NCBI GenBank assembly: GCA_038396585.1
Contig: CP121691.1
Span: forward strand, 744,001 to 808,000
Length of the DNA stretch: 64,000 nucleotides
From: Vallitaleaceae bacterium 9-2
Lineage (GTDB): Bacteria; Bacillota; Clostridia; Lachnospirales; Vallitaleaceae
Reading direction: 5' to 3'
A program made the translations under genes and the position numbers. Every line of letters starts with the position of its first letter. Position 1 is the first letter of the stretch. This document shows, piece after piece, positions 35,089 through 43,702 of the stretch. The notes below the pieces were generated by a model, which was not told the origin of the DNA, searched no databases, and worked only from the letters and a program-made list of their open reading frames with translations.

Positions 35089-37686
35089 ATGGGGATTATT
35101 GAGAAAATCTTCGGAACCCATAGTGAAAGAGAATTAAAGCGAATTTACCCAATAGTTGATCAGATAGAAGCGTTAGAGCCGAAAATGATTGATTTGACCG
35201 ATGAAGAGTTAAAGGCAAAAACAGAAGAATTCCGTGGACGTATCCATGAAGGAGAAGCACTGGATTCTATTATGGTTGAAGCATTTGCGGTTGTTCGAGA
35301 AGCGGCAAAGAGAGTTTTAGGATTACGACCATACAGAGTACAGTTGGTCGGAGCTGTTGTCTTACATCAAGGGCGTATTGCAGAGATGAAAACAGGTGAA
35401 GGTAAAACATTAGTTGCGCCTATCGCGGCATATTTAAATGCACTCGAAGGAAAAGGTGTACATGTTGTAACCGTCAATGATTATCTTGCTACACGTGATG
35501 CTGAATGGATGGGAGAAGTATTTAATTTTCTAGGGTTAACAGTTGGTGTTATTGTCAACGGATTAAATCACGAAGAACGACAAGCTGCGTACCGTTGCGA
35601 CATTACCTATGGAACGAATAATGAATTTGGTTTTGACTACTTACGGGATAATATGGTTATATTTGAACGAGAGATGGTTCAAAGACCGTTAAACTATGCA
35701 ATCATCGATGAGGTTGACTCCGTATTAATTGATGAAGCAAGAACACCGTTGATAATATCTGGAAGCAGTAGCAAGTCAACACACCTATATCAACAAGCAC
35801 ACATGCTTGCTCAGCGTTTAAAAGAAGGGCGAGTATTAGGAGAAGTAACCAAATTAAGCGCACTTCTTAATGAAGACATTGAAGAAGAAGGCGACTACGT
35901 TATCGATGAGAAAACGAAAAATGCTACGCTGACAGCAGATGGTGTGAAGCGGGTTGAAGAGTATTTTCAAATTGATAACTTAGCGGATCCGGAAAATATG
36001 GAAATACAGCACCATATTAATCTTGCATTAAAGGCATTAAAATTAATGCACCGAGATAAAGACTATGTCATCAAAGACGATGAAATAGTCATTGTTGATG
36101 AATTTACAGGGCGTTTAATGCCGGGGCGACGTTACTCCAATGGTCTGCATCAAGCGATTGAAGCCAAGGAAAATGTGAAGGTTAAACGGGAAAGTAAGAC
36201 ACTAGCAACGATTACATTCCAAAATTACTTCAACCGTTATGAAAAAAAATCAGGTATGACAGGTACGGCGTTAACGGAAGAAGAAGAGTTCCGTTCCATC
36301 TATGGTATGGATGTTATCGTCATACCAACGAACCGTCCGATTGCAAGAAAAGACCACAATGATGTGGTATATAAAAGTGTTGCAGAAAAATATCGTGCCA
36401 TTGCAAAAGAAGTGGTTGCAAGCCATCAAAAAGGGCAACCTGTTCTTGTGGGAACGGTCAGTATAGAGTCATCAGAAGATTTAAGTAAAACCCTAAAACG
36501 CGAAGGCGTTCCACATAAAGTATTAAATGCAAAGTTTCATGAGCGAGAGGCTGAAATTGTTGCACAAGCTGGACAGCTCGGCGCGGTAACCATTGCGACA
36601 AATATGGCGGGACGTGGTACCGACATCAAGCTTGGAGAAGGGGTTAAAGAAGCAGGAGGCCTTAAAATTATTGGTACAGAGCGTCATGAGTCACGACGTA
36701 TTGATAATCAGCTTCGAGGACGTGCAGGACGTCAAGGGGATCCAGGTGAATCACGCTTCTTCATTTCTTTGGAAGATGAATTGATGCGCCTATTTGGTTC
36801 AGACAAAATGAAAAATACAGTCGAACGTTTAGGATTACCGGATGATGAACCAATATCAGCGGGAATTCTATCTAACCGTATTGAAGATGCTCAACGTAAA
36901 GTGGAGGGCAATAACTTTGGTATACGTAAACGTTTATTAGACTATGACCAAGTCATGAATGAGCAACGTGAGATTATCTATGAAGAACGGTTAAAAGTTC
37001 TTAAAGGCGAAAGTATGCGTTCAATCATTTTAAAAATGGTTGATGATATTATAGAACGTAATGTTAATGCCCATTCGAATGGTATGGATCATATGGATGA
37101 GTGGGATTTAATGGGACTTCGAGAATCCTTGACAAAAATCATTCCGTTCCCAAATTTTAACTTTGATGAAAAAACCCGAGATACCATGACAAAAGAAAAA
37201 TTCATCGAGTTATTGCAAGAGCTTGCACATAAAATGTATGAAGCCAAAGAAAAAGAATTCGATGAACCGGAGATGATGCGTGAACCTGAACGGGTAATAC
37301 TACTTCGTGCAATCGATCAAAAGTGGATGGACCATATTGATAATATGGATCAAATGCGCCAAGGAATCAATTTAGTGGCATTTGGACAAAGAGATCCGCT
37401 AGTTGAATATAAACTTGTTGGCTTTGATATGTTTGATGATATGATTGAAAGTATTCAAGAAGATACTGTGCGTATACTTTATCGTATTGCACCACGTAAC
37501 AAAATTGAACGTGAACGTGTTGCTAAGAACATATCCACAAATCGTGGTGAAGAAGCTGCGAAAAAAACAGTAAAGCACACAGGTAGAAAACTAGGAAGAA
37601 ATGAACTGTGCCATTGTGGTAGCGGTAAAAAATATAAGCAGTGTCATGGTCCTTCAGAAAATTATAATTACCGTATAGAAGAATAA
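35089..37686 (+). CDS. secA: Preprotein translocase ATPase SecA
   Basis: Motor that drives unfolded preproteins through SecYEG. Walker A GEGKT (103-107), DEVD Walker B, the preprotein-crosslinking domain (about 225-370), the second nucleotide-binding domain with GRAGRQGD, helical scaffold and wing, and the C-terminal zinc/SecB-binding motif [14 protein letters not shown] are all intact; 865 residues. ATG 35089 has AAGGTGG in front; GTG 35080 is less likely. The prfB start follows 20 bases later, a common secA-prfB pairing in Firmicutes. Confidence 0.97.
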   Translation: MGIIEKIFGTHSERELKRIYPIVDQIEALEPKMIDLTDEELKAKTEEFRGRIHEGEALDSIMVEAFAVVREAAKRVLGLRPYRVQLVGAVVLHQGRIAEMKTGEGKTLVAPIAAYLNALEGKGVHVVTVNDYLATRDAEWMGEVFNFLGLTVGVIVNGLNHEERQAAYRCDITYGTNNEFGFDYLRDNMVIFEREMVQRPLNYAIIDEVDSVLIDEARTPLIISGSSSKSTHLYQQAHMLAQRLKEGRVLGEVTKLSALLNEDIEEEGDYVIDEKTKNATLTADGVKRVEEYFQIDNLADPENMEIQHHINLALKALKLMHRDKDYVIKDDEIVIVDEFTGRLMPGRRYSNGLHQAIEAKENVKVKRESKTLATITFQNYFNRYEKKSGMTGTALTEEEEFRSIYGMDVIVIPTNRPIARKDHNDVVYKSVAEKYRAIAKEVVASHQKGQPVLVGTVSIESSEDLSKTLKREGVPHKVLNAKFHEREAEIVAQAGQLGAVTIATNMAGRGTDIKLGEGVKEAGGLKIIGTERHESRRIDNQLRGRAGRQGDPGESRFFISLEDELMRLFGSDKMKNTVERLGLPDDEPISAGILSNRIEDAQRKVEGNNFGIRKRLLDYDQVMNEQREIIYEERLKVLKGESMRSIILKMVDDIIERNVNAHSNGMDHMDEWDLMGLRESLTKIIPFPNFNFDEKTRDTMTKEKFIELLQELAHKMYEAKEKEFDEPEMMREPERVILLRAIDQKWMDHIDNMDQMRQGINLVAFGQRDPLVEYKLVGFDMFDDMIESIQEDTVRILYRIAPRNKIERERVAKNISTNRGEEAAKKTVKHTGRKLGRNELCHCGSGKKYKQCHGPSENYNYRIEE

Positions 37687-37706
37687 CCATTGAAAGAGGT
37701 GATTTA

Positions 37707-38817
37707 ATGTTAGCTTTAGAACAACTCAAGCAAGAATTGCAAAAGTATGAAGTGAAATTAGATGAAATGAGTGTTTCACTTTGACTTATTTAATGTTAAA
37801 ATAAAAATAGAAACGATAGAAAATGAAATGGCTCGTGAAGATTTTTGGGATGATCCTGAAAAGTCACAAGAAGAGATGAAGGCGTTGAAGGGGCTTAAAG
37901 ATAAGGTGGCGTCCTTTGAACAGCTTTCAGAGGCCTATGACGATGCACAAACAATGATTAGCATCGCAGAAGAAGAGGATGACGAAGGCTTGGTTGAAGA
38001 AATTAAGTCTATGGCAGAACGCTTTTTTAAGCAATATGAAACCCTTCGCATTGATACGTTGCTCTCAGGTCCGTATGACCGTAACAATGCAATTGTGTCT
38101 CTTCATGCAGGTGCAGGTGGAACAGAGTCCTGTGATTGGGTGAGTATGCTCTATCGTATGTATTTAAAGTGGGCAGATAAAAAAGAATATAAAACAGAAG
38201 TTCTGGACTATTTAGATGGAGATGAAGCAGGGATTAAATCGGTGACCTTTCAGATATCCGGTGAAAATGCCTATGGATATCTAAAAGCGGAAAAAGGGGT
38301 TCACCGCTTGGTGCGAATCTCTCCCTTTGACTCCTCAGGAAGACGCCATACGTCATTTGCATCCTGTGATGTTCTCCCGGAGATAGATGACTCTATTGAA
38401 CTAGACATTCCCGATGATGAACTACGTATAGATACCTATCGGGCAAGTGGTGCCGGAGGCCAGCACATTAATAAAACGGATTCAGCAATACGTATAACCC
38501 ATATTCCAACCAATACGGTAGTACAATGTCAAAATGAACGTTCACAACATAAAAATAAAGATAAAGCAATGTCCATGCTTAAAGCAAAGCTATTAGAACT
38601 TAAGCAAATTGAGCAACAAGAAGAAATGAAAGAAATTCGCGGCGAAGTCAAAGAAATCGGTTGGGGAAGTCAAATCCGTTCATATGTCATGCATCCGTAT
38701 AATATGGTCAAAGATCATAGAACGAGTGTGGAGACCGGCAATGTTAATGCCGTTATGGATGGTGATATTGATGCATTTATCAATGGATATTTAATTTGGC
38801 TAACAACAGATCAATAA
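37707..38817 (+). CDS. prfB: Peptide chain release factor 2, with programmed +1 frameshift
   Basis: Terminates translation at UGA and UAA. The first 25 codons (37707-37781) end in CTT followed by an in-frame TGA (37782-37784) in the canonical frameshift heptamer CTTTGAC; reading resumes in the +1 frame at GAC 37783, giving 369 residues, the usual length. GGQ (250-252) and the SPF anticodon-like tripeptide (about 203-205) are intact. The mechanism is autoregulation: low RF2 slows termination at the UGA and favours the shift. An AGAGGTGA site precedes the ATG. Not a pseudogene. Confidence 0.96.
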
Positions 38818-38852
38818 TAAATTATATCTCAAATTTAAAGGAGGAAAAAACA

Positions 38853-39314
38853 ATGGCTTCATTACAGCAAGTAATTTTCAAACTTGATCATGAGGAATAT
38901 GGTTTGAATATTATGCAGGTTAATGGTATTGAGAAGTATCAAGAAGTTGTTAAGGTACCAAACTCACCTAAATATATTGAAGGGATTATCAACCTTAGAG
39001 GCGAGGTATTACCAATCTATAGTTTAAGAAAAAAATTTAATCTTGAAGAAAAAGAGATTAATGAAGACACAAAAATCATCGTTGTTAATACCAATGACAT
39101 GATGATAGGATTTGTTGTGGACTCTGTTTCCGAGATTTTACAGATTGAAGAAGATAGTATTGAACAGGCGCCTAAAATTGTAACAGGAGTTAATCGTAAA
39201 TATATCAAAAGCGTTGCAAAACAAGAAGAACGCATGATTATATTAATTGACATTGATCTTATTGTTTCGGATGAAGAAAAAGCAGAACTCGAAGAAGTTA
39301 TAGTGGAAGCTTAA
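38853..39314 (+). CDS. cheW: Chemotaxis coupling protein CheW
   Basis: SH3-like adaptor that links chemoreceptors to the CheA kinase. The 153 residues contain the core segments VNGIEKYQEVVKVP, YIEGIINLRGEVLPIYSLR and GFVVDSVSEILQI typical of CheW. ATG 38853 follows a strong AAAGGAGG. It is a single-domain, stand-alone gene with its own terminator; no cheA, receptor or flagellar gene is nearby, so it is likely a housekeeping or extra CheW. Confidence 0.92.
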   Translation: MASLQQVIFKLDHEEYGLNIMQVNGIEKYQEVVKVPNSPKYIEGIINLRGEVLPIYSLRKKFNLEEKEINEDTKIIVVNTNDMMIGFVVDSVSEILQIEEDSIEQAPKIVTGVNRKYIKSVAKQEERMIILIDIDLIVSDEEKAELEEVIVEA

Positions 39315-39330
39315 TCGTTCAATAAGTGAT

Positions 39331-39364
39331 AAAAGGATAATGCTAAACTGTTATCCTTTTTTTT
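39331..39364 (+). terminator. Terminator of cheW
   Basis: A 10-bp perfect stem (39331-39340 with 39351-39360), 10-base loop and a run of eight T. Confidence 0.88.
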
Positions 39365-39365
39365 C

Positions 39366-39394
39366 TTGCAATAAATTTATAGATGTGATATTAT
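39366..39394 (+). promoter_or_regulatory. Sigma-A promoter of the ACT-hom-apgM-lysC group
   Basis: TTGCAA (39366-39371), 17-base spacer and TATTAT (39389-39394) with an extended TGa before the -10. Confidence 0.6.
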
Positions 39395-39447
39395 CTTTCT
39401 AGTAAATACAAATGTTTCTGACAAAAATACAAAACGAGGTGAAAGTT

Positions 39448-39891
39448 ATGCCGGATAATGCAAAATACTATATTTTAAAGAAGAAAGCGCTACCAGAAGT
39501 GTTTTTAAAAGTTGTTGAAGCAAAAGCTTTAATCGAAAGAGAAAAAGCAATAACAGTACAAGAGGCAGTAGACCTTGTTGGTATTAGTCGTAGTTCTTTC
39601 TACAAATATAAGGATTGTATTTTTCCCTTCTTTGACAATGGACGAGGAAGCGTCGTAACATTTGCCGTTAAAGTAGATGATGAACCTGGGTTGTTATCTA
39701 CGGTTATTGAAAAAATTGCTGAGGCAAAAGCCAACATATTAACAATTAATCAGTCGATACCGATTAACGGAGTGGCAAACTTGACAATAAGCATCGAGAT
39801 ATTACCAGAGACATTAGATGTTGAAGCACTGATTGATTCAATTGAAATGTTTGAAGGTATACATCACGTCAAAATATTAGCAAGGGAGTAA
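39448..39891 (+). CDS. ACT-domain regulatory protein (UPF0735/PheB-like)
   Basis: 147 residues: an N-terminal helix-turn-helix-like segment (about 25-55, AVDLVGISRSSFYKYKD) and a C-terminal ACT domain (about 68-146, VVTFAVKVDDEPGLLSTVIE). ACT domains bind amino acids; the family is called PheB in Bacillus but its function is not settled. Being first in the group with homoserine dehydrogenase and aspartate kinase suggests amino-acid sensing in this pathway. ATG 39448 has GAGGTGA upstream; ATG 39412 would add 12 unconserved residues. Confidence 0.88.
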   Translation: MPDNAKYYILKKKALPEVFLKVVEAKALIEREKAITVQEAVDLVGISRSSFYKYKDCIFPFFDNGRGSVVTFAVKVDDEPGLLSTVIEKIAEAKANILTINQSIPINGVANLTISIEILPETLDVEALIDSIEMFEGIHHVKILARE

Positions 39892-39895
39892 AAAG

Positions 39896-41116
39896 ATGGT
39901 TAACATAGCGATATTGGGATATGGAACGGTAGGATCAGGTGTTGTAGAAGTACTCGAAAAAAATAAGGCAAGTATTGATAATAAAGCAGGAGACGAGCTT
40001 TATATAAAATATGTTCTTGATTTAAAAGAATTTCCTGGAACATCGATTGAGACAAAGTTAACAAAGAACTTTGAAGATATCTTGGAGGATGATTCTGTAC
40101 AAATCGTCGTTGAAGTAATGGGAGGATTAAAGCCAGCCTATGACTTTGTGAAAAAGGCCTTACTAAAAGGAAAAAGTGTGGTTACATCCAATAAAGAATT
40201 GGTTGCTAGATATGGTCCTGAGCTACTTGAGATTGCACGACGAAAAAATATCAACTTTTTATTTGAAGCCAGTGTAGGTGGGGGGATTCCAATTATTCGC
40301 CCATTGAACAAATCATTAACGGCAGATGAGATTTATGAAATCACAGGGATATTAAATGGAACAACAAACTATATCCTAAGCAAGATGGCCCGTGAAGGTT
40401 TGAATTTTGAAGAAGTGCTAAAAGAGGCACAGGAATTAGGCTTTGCAGAGCGTGACCCTGAAGCGGATATTGAAGGCTATGACGCTTGTCGTAAAATTGC
40501 AATCTTATCCTCATTAGCTTACGGAATGCATGTAAACTTTGAAGAGATATATACAGAAGGCATCTCAAAGATTCGACTCAAAGATTTAGAATATGCAAAG
40601 GAACTTGGATATCAGATAAAACTTTTAGGTATTAGCAAAAAGATTGAAGAAAAAGCATATGCCATGGTAGCGCCCATGATGATTTCTGACAATCATCCTT
40701 TATCCAATGTACATGATGTGTTCAATGCGATTTTTATTAAAGGAAATGTTATTGGGGACGTAATGTTTTATGGAAGTGGTGCTGGAAAATTACCAACGGC
40801 TTCTGCTGTTGTTGCCGATGTGGTAGATGCTGCGAAGCATCTAGATAAGAACATCATTACGCATTGGTACTCAAAAGAAATGAATCTGATGTCTTTAGAA
40901 GAAGTGCCAAGCCAACTATTTATTGCAATTAAAGGACATGGATATCAAGATGTTCTTGAAGAAGTCTTTGGAAAAGTATCATACATCCATAGTGATGATG
41001 AAACGGTATTTATTACTCAAAGATCAACAGAAGGTGAGCTGTCGGATAAAGTTCATCGTTTGCAAGAGCAGTATCAACTAGAAGTGACATCAACAATTCG
41101 TATAGAAAAGGATTAG
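39896..41116 (+). CDS. hom: Homoserine dehydrogenase
   Basis: Reduces aspartate semialdehyde to homoserine, the branch to threonine and methionine. N-terminal nucleotide-binding GYGTVGSGV (8-16), the catalytic segment with TSNKELVA and GGGIPIIRPL, NGTTNYIL and EADIEGYDACRK, and a C-terminal ACT domain (about 325-405) for feedback inhibition, probably by threonine. The 406 residues match the monofunctional Gram-positive form. The next gene starts three bases after the stop. Confidence 0.96.
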   Translation: MVNIAILGYGTVGSGVVEVLEKNKASIDNKAGDELYIKYVLDLKEFPGTSIETKLTKNFEDILEDDSVQIVVEVMGGLKPAYDFVKKALLKGKSVVTSNKELVARYGPELLEIARRKNINFLFEASVGGGIPIIRPLNKSLTADEIYEITGILNGTTNYILSKMAREGLNFEEVLKEAQELGFAERDPEADIEGYDACRKIAILSSLAYGMHVNFEEIYTEGISKIRLKDLEYAKELGYQIKLLGISKKIEEKAYAMVAPMMISDNHPLSNVHDVFNAIFIKGNVIGDVMFYGSGAGKLPTASAVVADVVDAAKHLDKNIITHWYSKEMNLMSLEEVPSQLFIAIKGHGYQDVLEEVFGKVSYIHSDDETVFITQRSTEGELSDKVHRLQEQYQLEVTSTIRIEKD

Positions 41117-41119
41117 GTC

Positions 41120-42328
41120 ATGAAATATATAATTGTATTAGCCGATGGAATGGCAGATGAGCCCATCGAAGCGTTAAACAATAAGACACCATTAGAAGTG
41201 GCGAAAACACCAATGTTTGATAGATTGGCAAATGTTGGTGAAGTAGGATTGGTCGATACTATACCCCAAGGCATGAATCCGGGAAGCGACACTGCAAATC
41301 TTTCAGTTATGGGGTATGATCCGAGGAAGTATTATACTGGTCGTTCTCCTTTAGAGGCAGTAAGTATTGGGGTTGAGATGCAAGAGAGTGATATATGCTT
41401 TCGCGTTAATTTTGTAACATTAACAGAAGAAGAAACCTACTGGAATAAGACGATTGAAGACCATAGTGCGGATGAGATTACTACACAAGAGGCTGCGATA
41501 CTTTTGGAGGCAGTCAAAGAAGCGTTTGAAGATGCAGAGCTAACATTTTATCAAGGTGTTAATTATCGACATGCACTTATCTGGGATCATGGTTCAATGG
41601 ACGTAAATTTAGAACCGCCGCACAATATTTTGGGCAAACAAATAGCACCATATCAGCCTACCGGAGACAATAGTGAACAGATACGTCAAATGATGGAACG
41701 AAGTTTTGAAATCTTAAATCATCATCCAGTCAATGAAGCACGACGTCAAAAAGGTTTGCGTCCGGCAAACAGTATATGGCCATGGGGAGAAGGGGTAAGA
41801 CCGGAGCTTCCTGATTTTGAAAAAATGTTTAACAAAAAGGGTGCTATGATTTCAGCCGTTGATTTATTAAAAGGTATTGCCATTGCAGCGAATATGAAAA
41901 GTATCGATGTTGAAGGAGCAACTGGAAATATTCATACCAATTATCAAGGAAAAGTAGATGCAGCAATAAGGGCTTTTGAAGATGGATATGATTTTGTGTA
42001 TTTACATGTGGAAGCGCCAGATGAATGTGGGCATCGCGGAGAACTGGACAATAAAGTAAAAGCGATCGAGCTCATTGATGAAAAGGTTGTCGCTCCTATT
42101 TACAATTATTTCAAAGAAAAAGAAGAAGCGTTTAAGATTGGGATTTTACCGGATCATCCTACGCCGCTACATATTCGAACACATACTAATGATCCGGTGC
42201 CTTATCTAATCTATACAAATGAACAAGAAAAACACAACCATTTCTTTTTTTCTGAAGCTGGTGCAAAAGCGAGTGGCAAGATAATAAAGCAAGGTTATCA
42301 ATTTATGCCATACTTTTTAGGCAAATGA
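41120..42328 (+). CDS. apgM: Archaeal-type phosphoglycerate-mutase-like protein, proposed homoserine kinase
   Basis: Member of the alkaline-phosphatase superfamily, aPGAM branch. Metal and nucleophile motifs are present: VLADGMADEP (6-15), GSDTANLSVMGYDP with the nucleophilic Ser (about 55-68), the late VHVEAPDECGHRGE-type site (as LHVEAPDECGHRGE) and LPDHPTPLHIRTH. The family includes cofactor-independent phosphoglycerate mutases and a subset proposed to be homoserine kinases. Its position directly between hom and lysC, with no ordinary thrB nearby, favours the latter; glycolytic mutase activity cannot be excluded. Confidence 0.9.
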   Translation: MKYIIVLADGMADEPIEALNNKTPLEVAKTPMFDRLANVGEVGLVDTIPQGMNPGSDTANLSVMGYDPRKYYTGRSPLEAVSIGVEMQESDICFRVNFVTLTEEETYWNKTIEDHSADEITTQEAAILLEAVKEAFEDAELTFYQGVNYRHALIWDHGSMDVNLEPPHNILGKQIAPYQPTGDNSEQIRQMMERSFEILNHHPVNEARRQKGLRPANSIWPWGEGVRPELPDFEKMFNKKGAMISAVDLLKGIAIAANMKSIDVEGATGNIHTNYQGKVDAAIRAFEDGYDFVYLHVEAPDECGHRGELDNKVKAIELIDEKVVAPIYNYFKEKEEAFKIGILPDHPTPLHIRTHTNDPVPYLIYTNEQEKHNHFFFSEAGAKASGKIIKQGYQFMPYFLGK

Positions 42329-42353
42329 TTATAAATGAAGACGGAGGAAATAT

Positions 42354-43565
42354 ATGCTTGTAGTTAAAAAATTCGGTGGCAGTTCTGTCGCCAACAAAGA
42401 ACGTGTATTTAATGTTGCAAATCGAATTCTAGAAGATTATAAAGCAGGACATCAAGTAGTAGTTGTTTTATCGGCCCAAGGAGATACGACAGATGAGCTC
42501 TTAGCAAAGGCTGCGGAGATCACGGCGAATCCTTCAAAACGAGAAATGGATATGCTGCTTGCAACAGGAGAGCAGCAATCTGTTGCGCTGATGTCGTTAG
42601 CGCTTCATGAATTAGGTTATCCGGCGATATCGCTGAATGCATTTCAAGTAGGCATGAATACGTCAAGAACATATGGAAATGCCCGATTAAAAGGTATTGA
42701 TAAAGAACGTATGGAAATGGAATTAGAACTTAACAATATTGTTCTTGTTACAGGATTTCAAGGGATTAACCGATATGAAGATGTAACGACACTTGGACGT
42801 GGGGGCTCGGACACTACGGCGGTTGCACTTGCAGCTGCATTAAATGCCGACCGCTGTGAGATATATACAGATGTTGATGGGGTATATACAGCAGATCCAC
42901 GTGTTGTCAAAGATGCAAGAAAGCTAGATGAGATAACCTATGATGAAATGCTAGAATTAGCTTCATTGGGAGCGAAAGTATTGCACAACCGTTCGGTCGA
43001 ACTTGCAAAAAAATATAAGGTTGAATTAGTGGTTCGATCAAGTTTAACACAAGCAGAAGGAACGATAGTTAAGGAGGAATGTAAAATGGAAAAAATGTTG
43101 GTCAGTGGTGTTGCAGCAGATAAAGACGTAGCACGTATAGCAGTGATAGGGATTCAAGATAGACCGGGTAAAGCGTTTGATTTATTTAGCTTACTTTCAA
43201 AAAATAATATCAGTGTTGATATCATTTTACAATCCATCGGACGCGACGGAACAAAGGACATCACGTTTACAGTTGCAAAAAGCGATTTGAAAGAAGCCAC
43301 ACAATTGATTGAATCGAACTTGGATCATCTAGAAGCAAGTAGCTTCCTCTTTGATGATGATGTGGCCAAAGTATCTGTTGTTGGAGCAGGAATGGCTTCA
43401 AATGCAGGGGTTGCAACTAAAATGTTTGAGGCGCTATACGATGCGGATATTAACATTCACATGATTTCAACATCAGAAATCAAAATCTCCGTATTAGTAT
43501 CAGAAAAAGATGCTGATGATGCGCTTGTTGCGATTCATGACCACTTCAAATTAGGAGTTCGATAA
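42354..43565 (+). CDS. lysC: Aspartate kinase
   Basis: Phosphorylates aspartate, the first step to lysine, threonine and methionine. Kinase signature KFGGSSVA (6-13), the TLGRGGSDTTAVALAAAL motif and YTDVDGVYTADPR are intact, followed by two ACT domains (about 262-400) for allosteric control. The 403 residues fit the Bacillus-type enzyme; an internal AAGGAGG before ATG 43085 could drive a separate small subunit, as in B. subtilis LysC. No lysine riboswitch is seen upstream, so control may rest on feedback and the shared promoter. A terminator follows. Confidence 0.95.
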   Translation: MLVVKKFGGSSVANKERVFNVANRILEDYKAGHQVVVVLSAQGDTTDELLAKAAEITANPSKREMDMLLATGEQQSVALMSLALHELGYPAISLNAFQVGMNTSRTYGNARLKGIDKERMEMELELNNIVLVTGFQGINRYEDVTTLGRGGSDTTAVALAAALNADRCEIYTDVDGVYTADPRVVKDARKLDEITYDEMLELASLGAKVLHNRSVELAKKYKVELVVRSSLTQAEGTIVKEECKMEKMLVSGVAADKDVARIAVIGIQDRPGKAFDLFSLLSKNNISVDIILQSIGRDGTKDITFTVAKSDLKEATQLIESNLDHLEASSFLFDDDVAKVSVVGAGMASNAGVATKMFEALYDADINIHMISTSEIKISVLVSEKDADDALVAIHDHFKLGVR

Positions 43566-43578
43566 GTAGACCGATATC

Positions 43579-43617
43579 GATGGACGTTAGAAAAATGCCT
43601 AACGTCCATCTTTTTTT
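43579..43617 (+). terminator. Terminator of lysC
   Basis: A 12-bp perfect stem (43579-43590 with 43599-43610), 8-base loop and seven T. Confidence 0.9.
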
Positions 43618-43637
43618 GTCCTATTGTACTCCCTTTC

Positions 43638-43666
43638 TTGAAATTTCTTGGAATTGATATTATAAT
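43638..43666 (+). promoter_or_regulatory. Sigma-A promoter of tex
   Basis: TTGAAA (43638-43643), 17-base spacer and TATAAT (43661-43666), 37 bases before the start codon. Confidence 0.8.
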
Positions 43667-43702
43667 GAGTATGCACTTTTAGAAAAAACAAAGGGGTCTT
43701 AT

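Noticed and set aside
37707-37784. prfB as a frameshifted pseudogene
   Set aside because: The break is exactly the conserved CTTTGAC recoding site and the joined protein has normal length and motifs.
42329-42353. Lysine riboswitch before lysC
   Set aside because: Only 25 bases separate lysC from the preceding gene, and no such element is visible before the first gene of the group.
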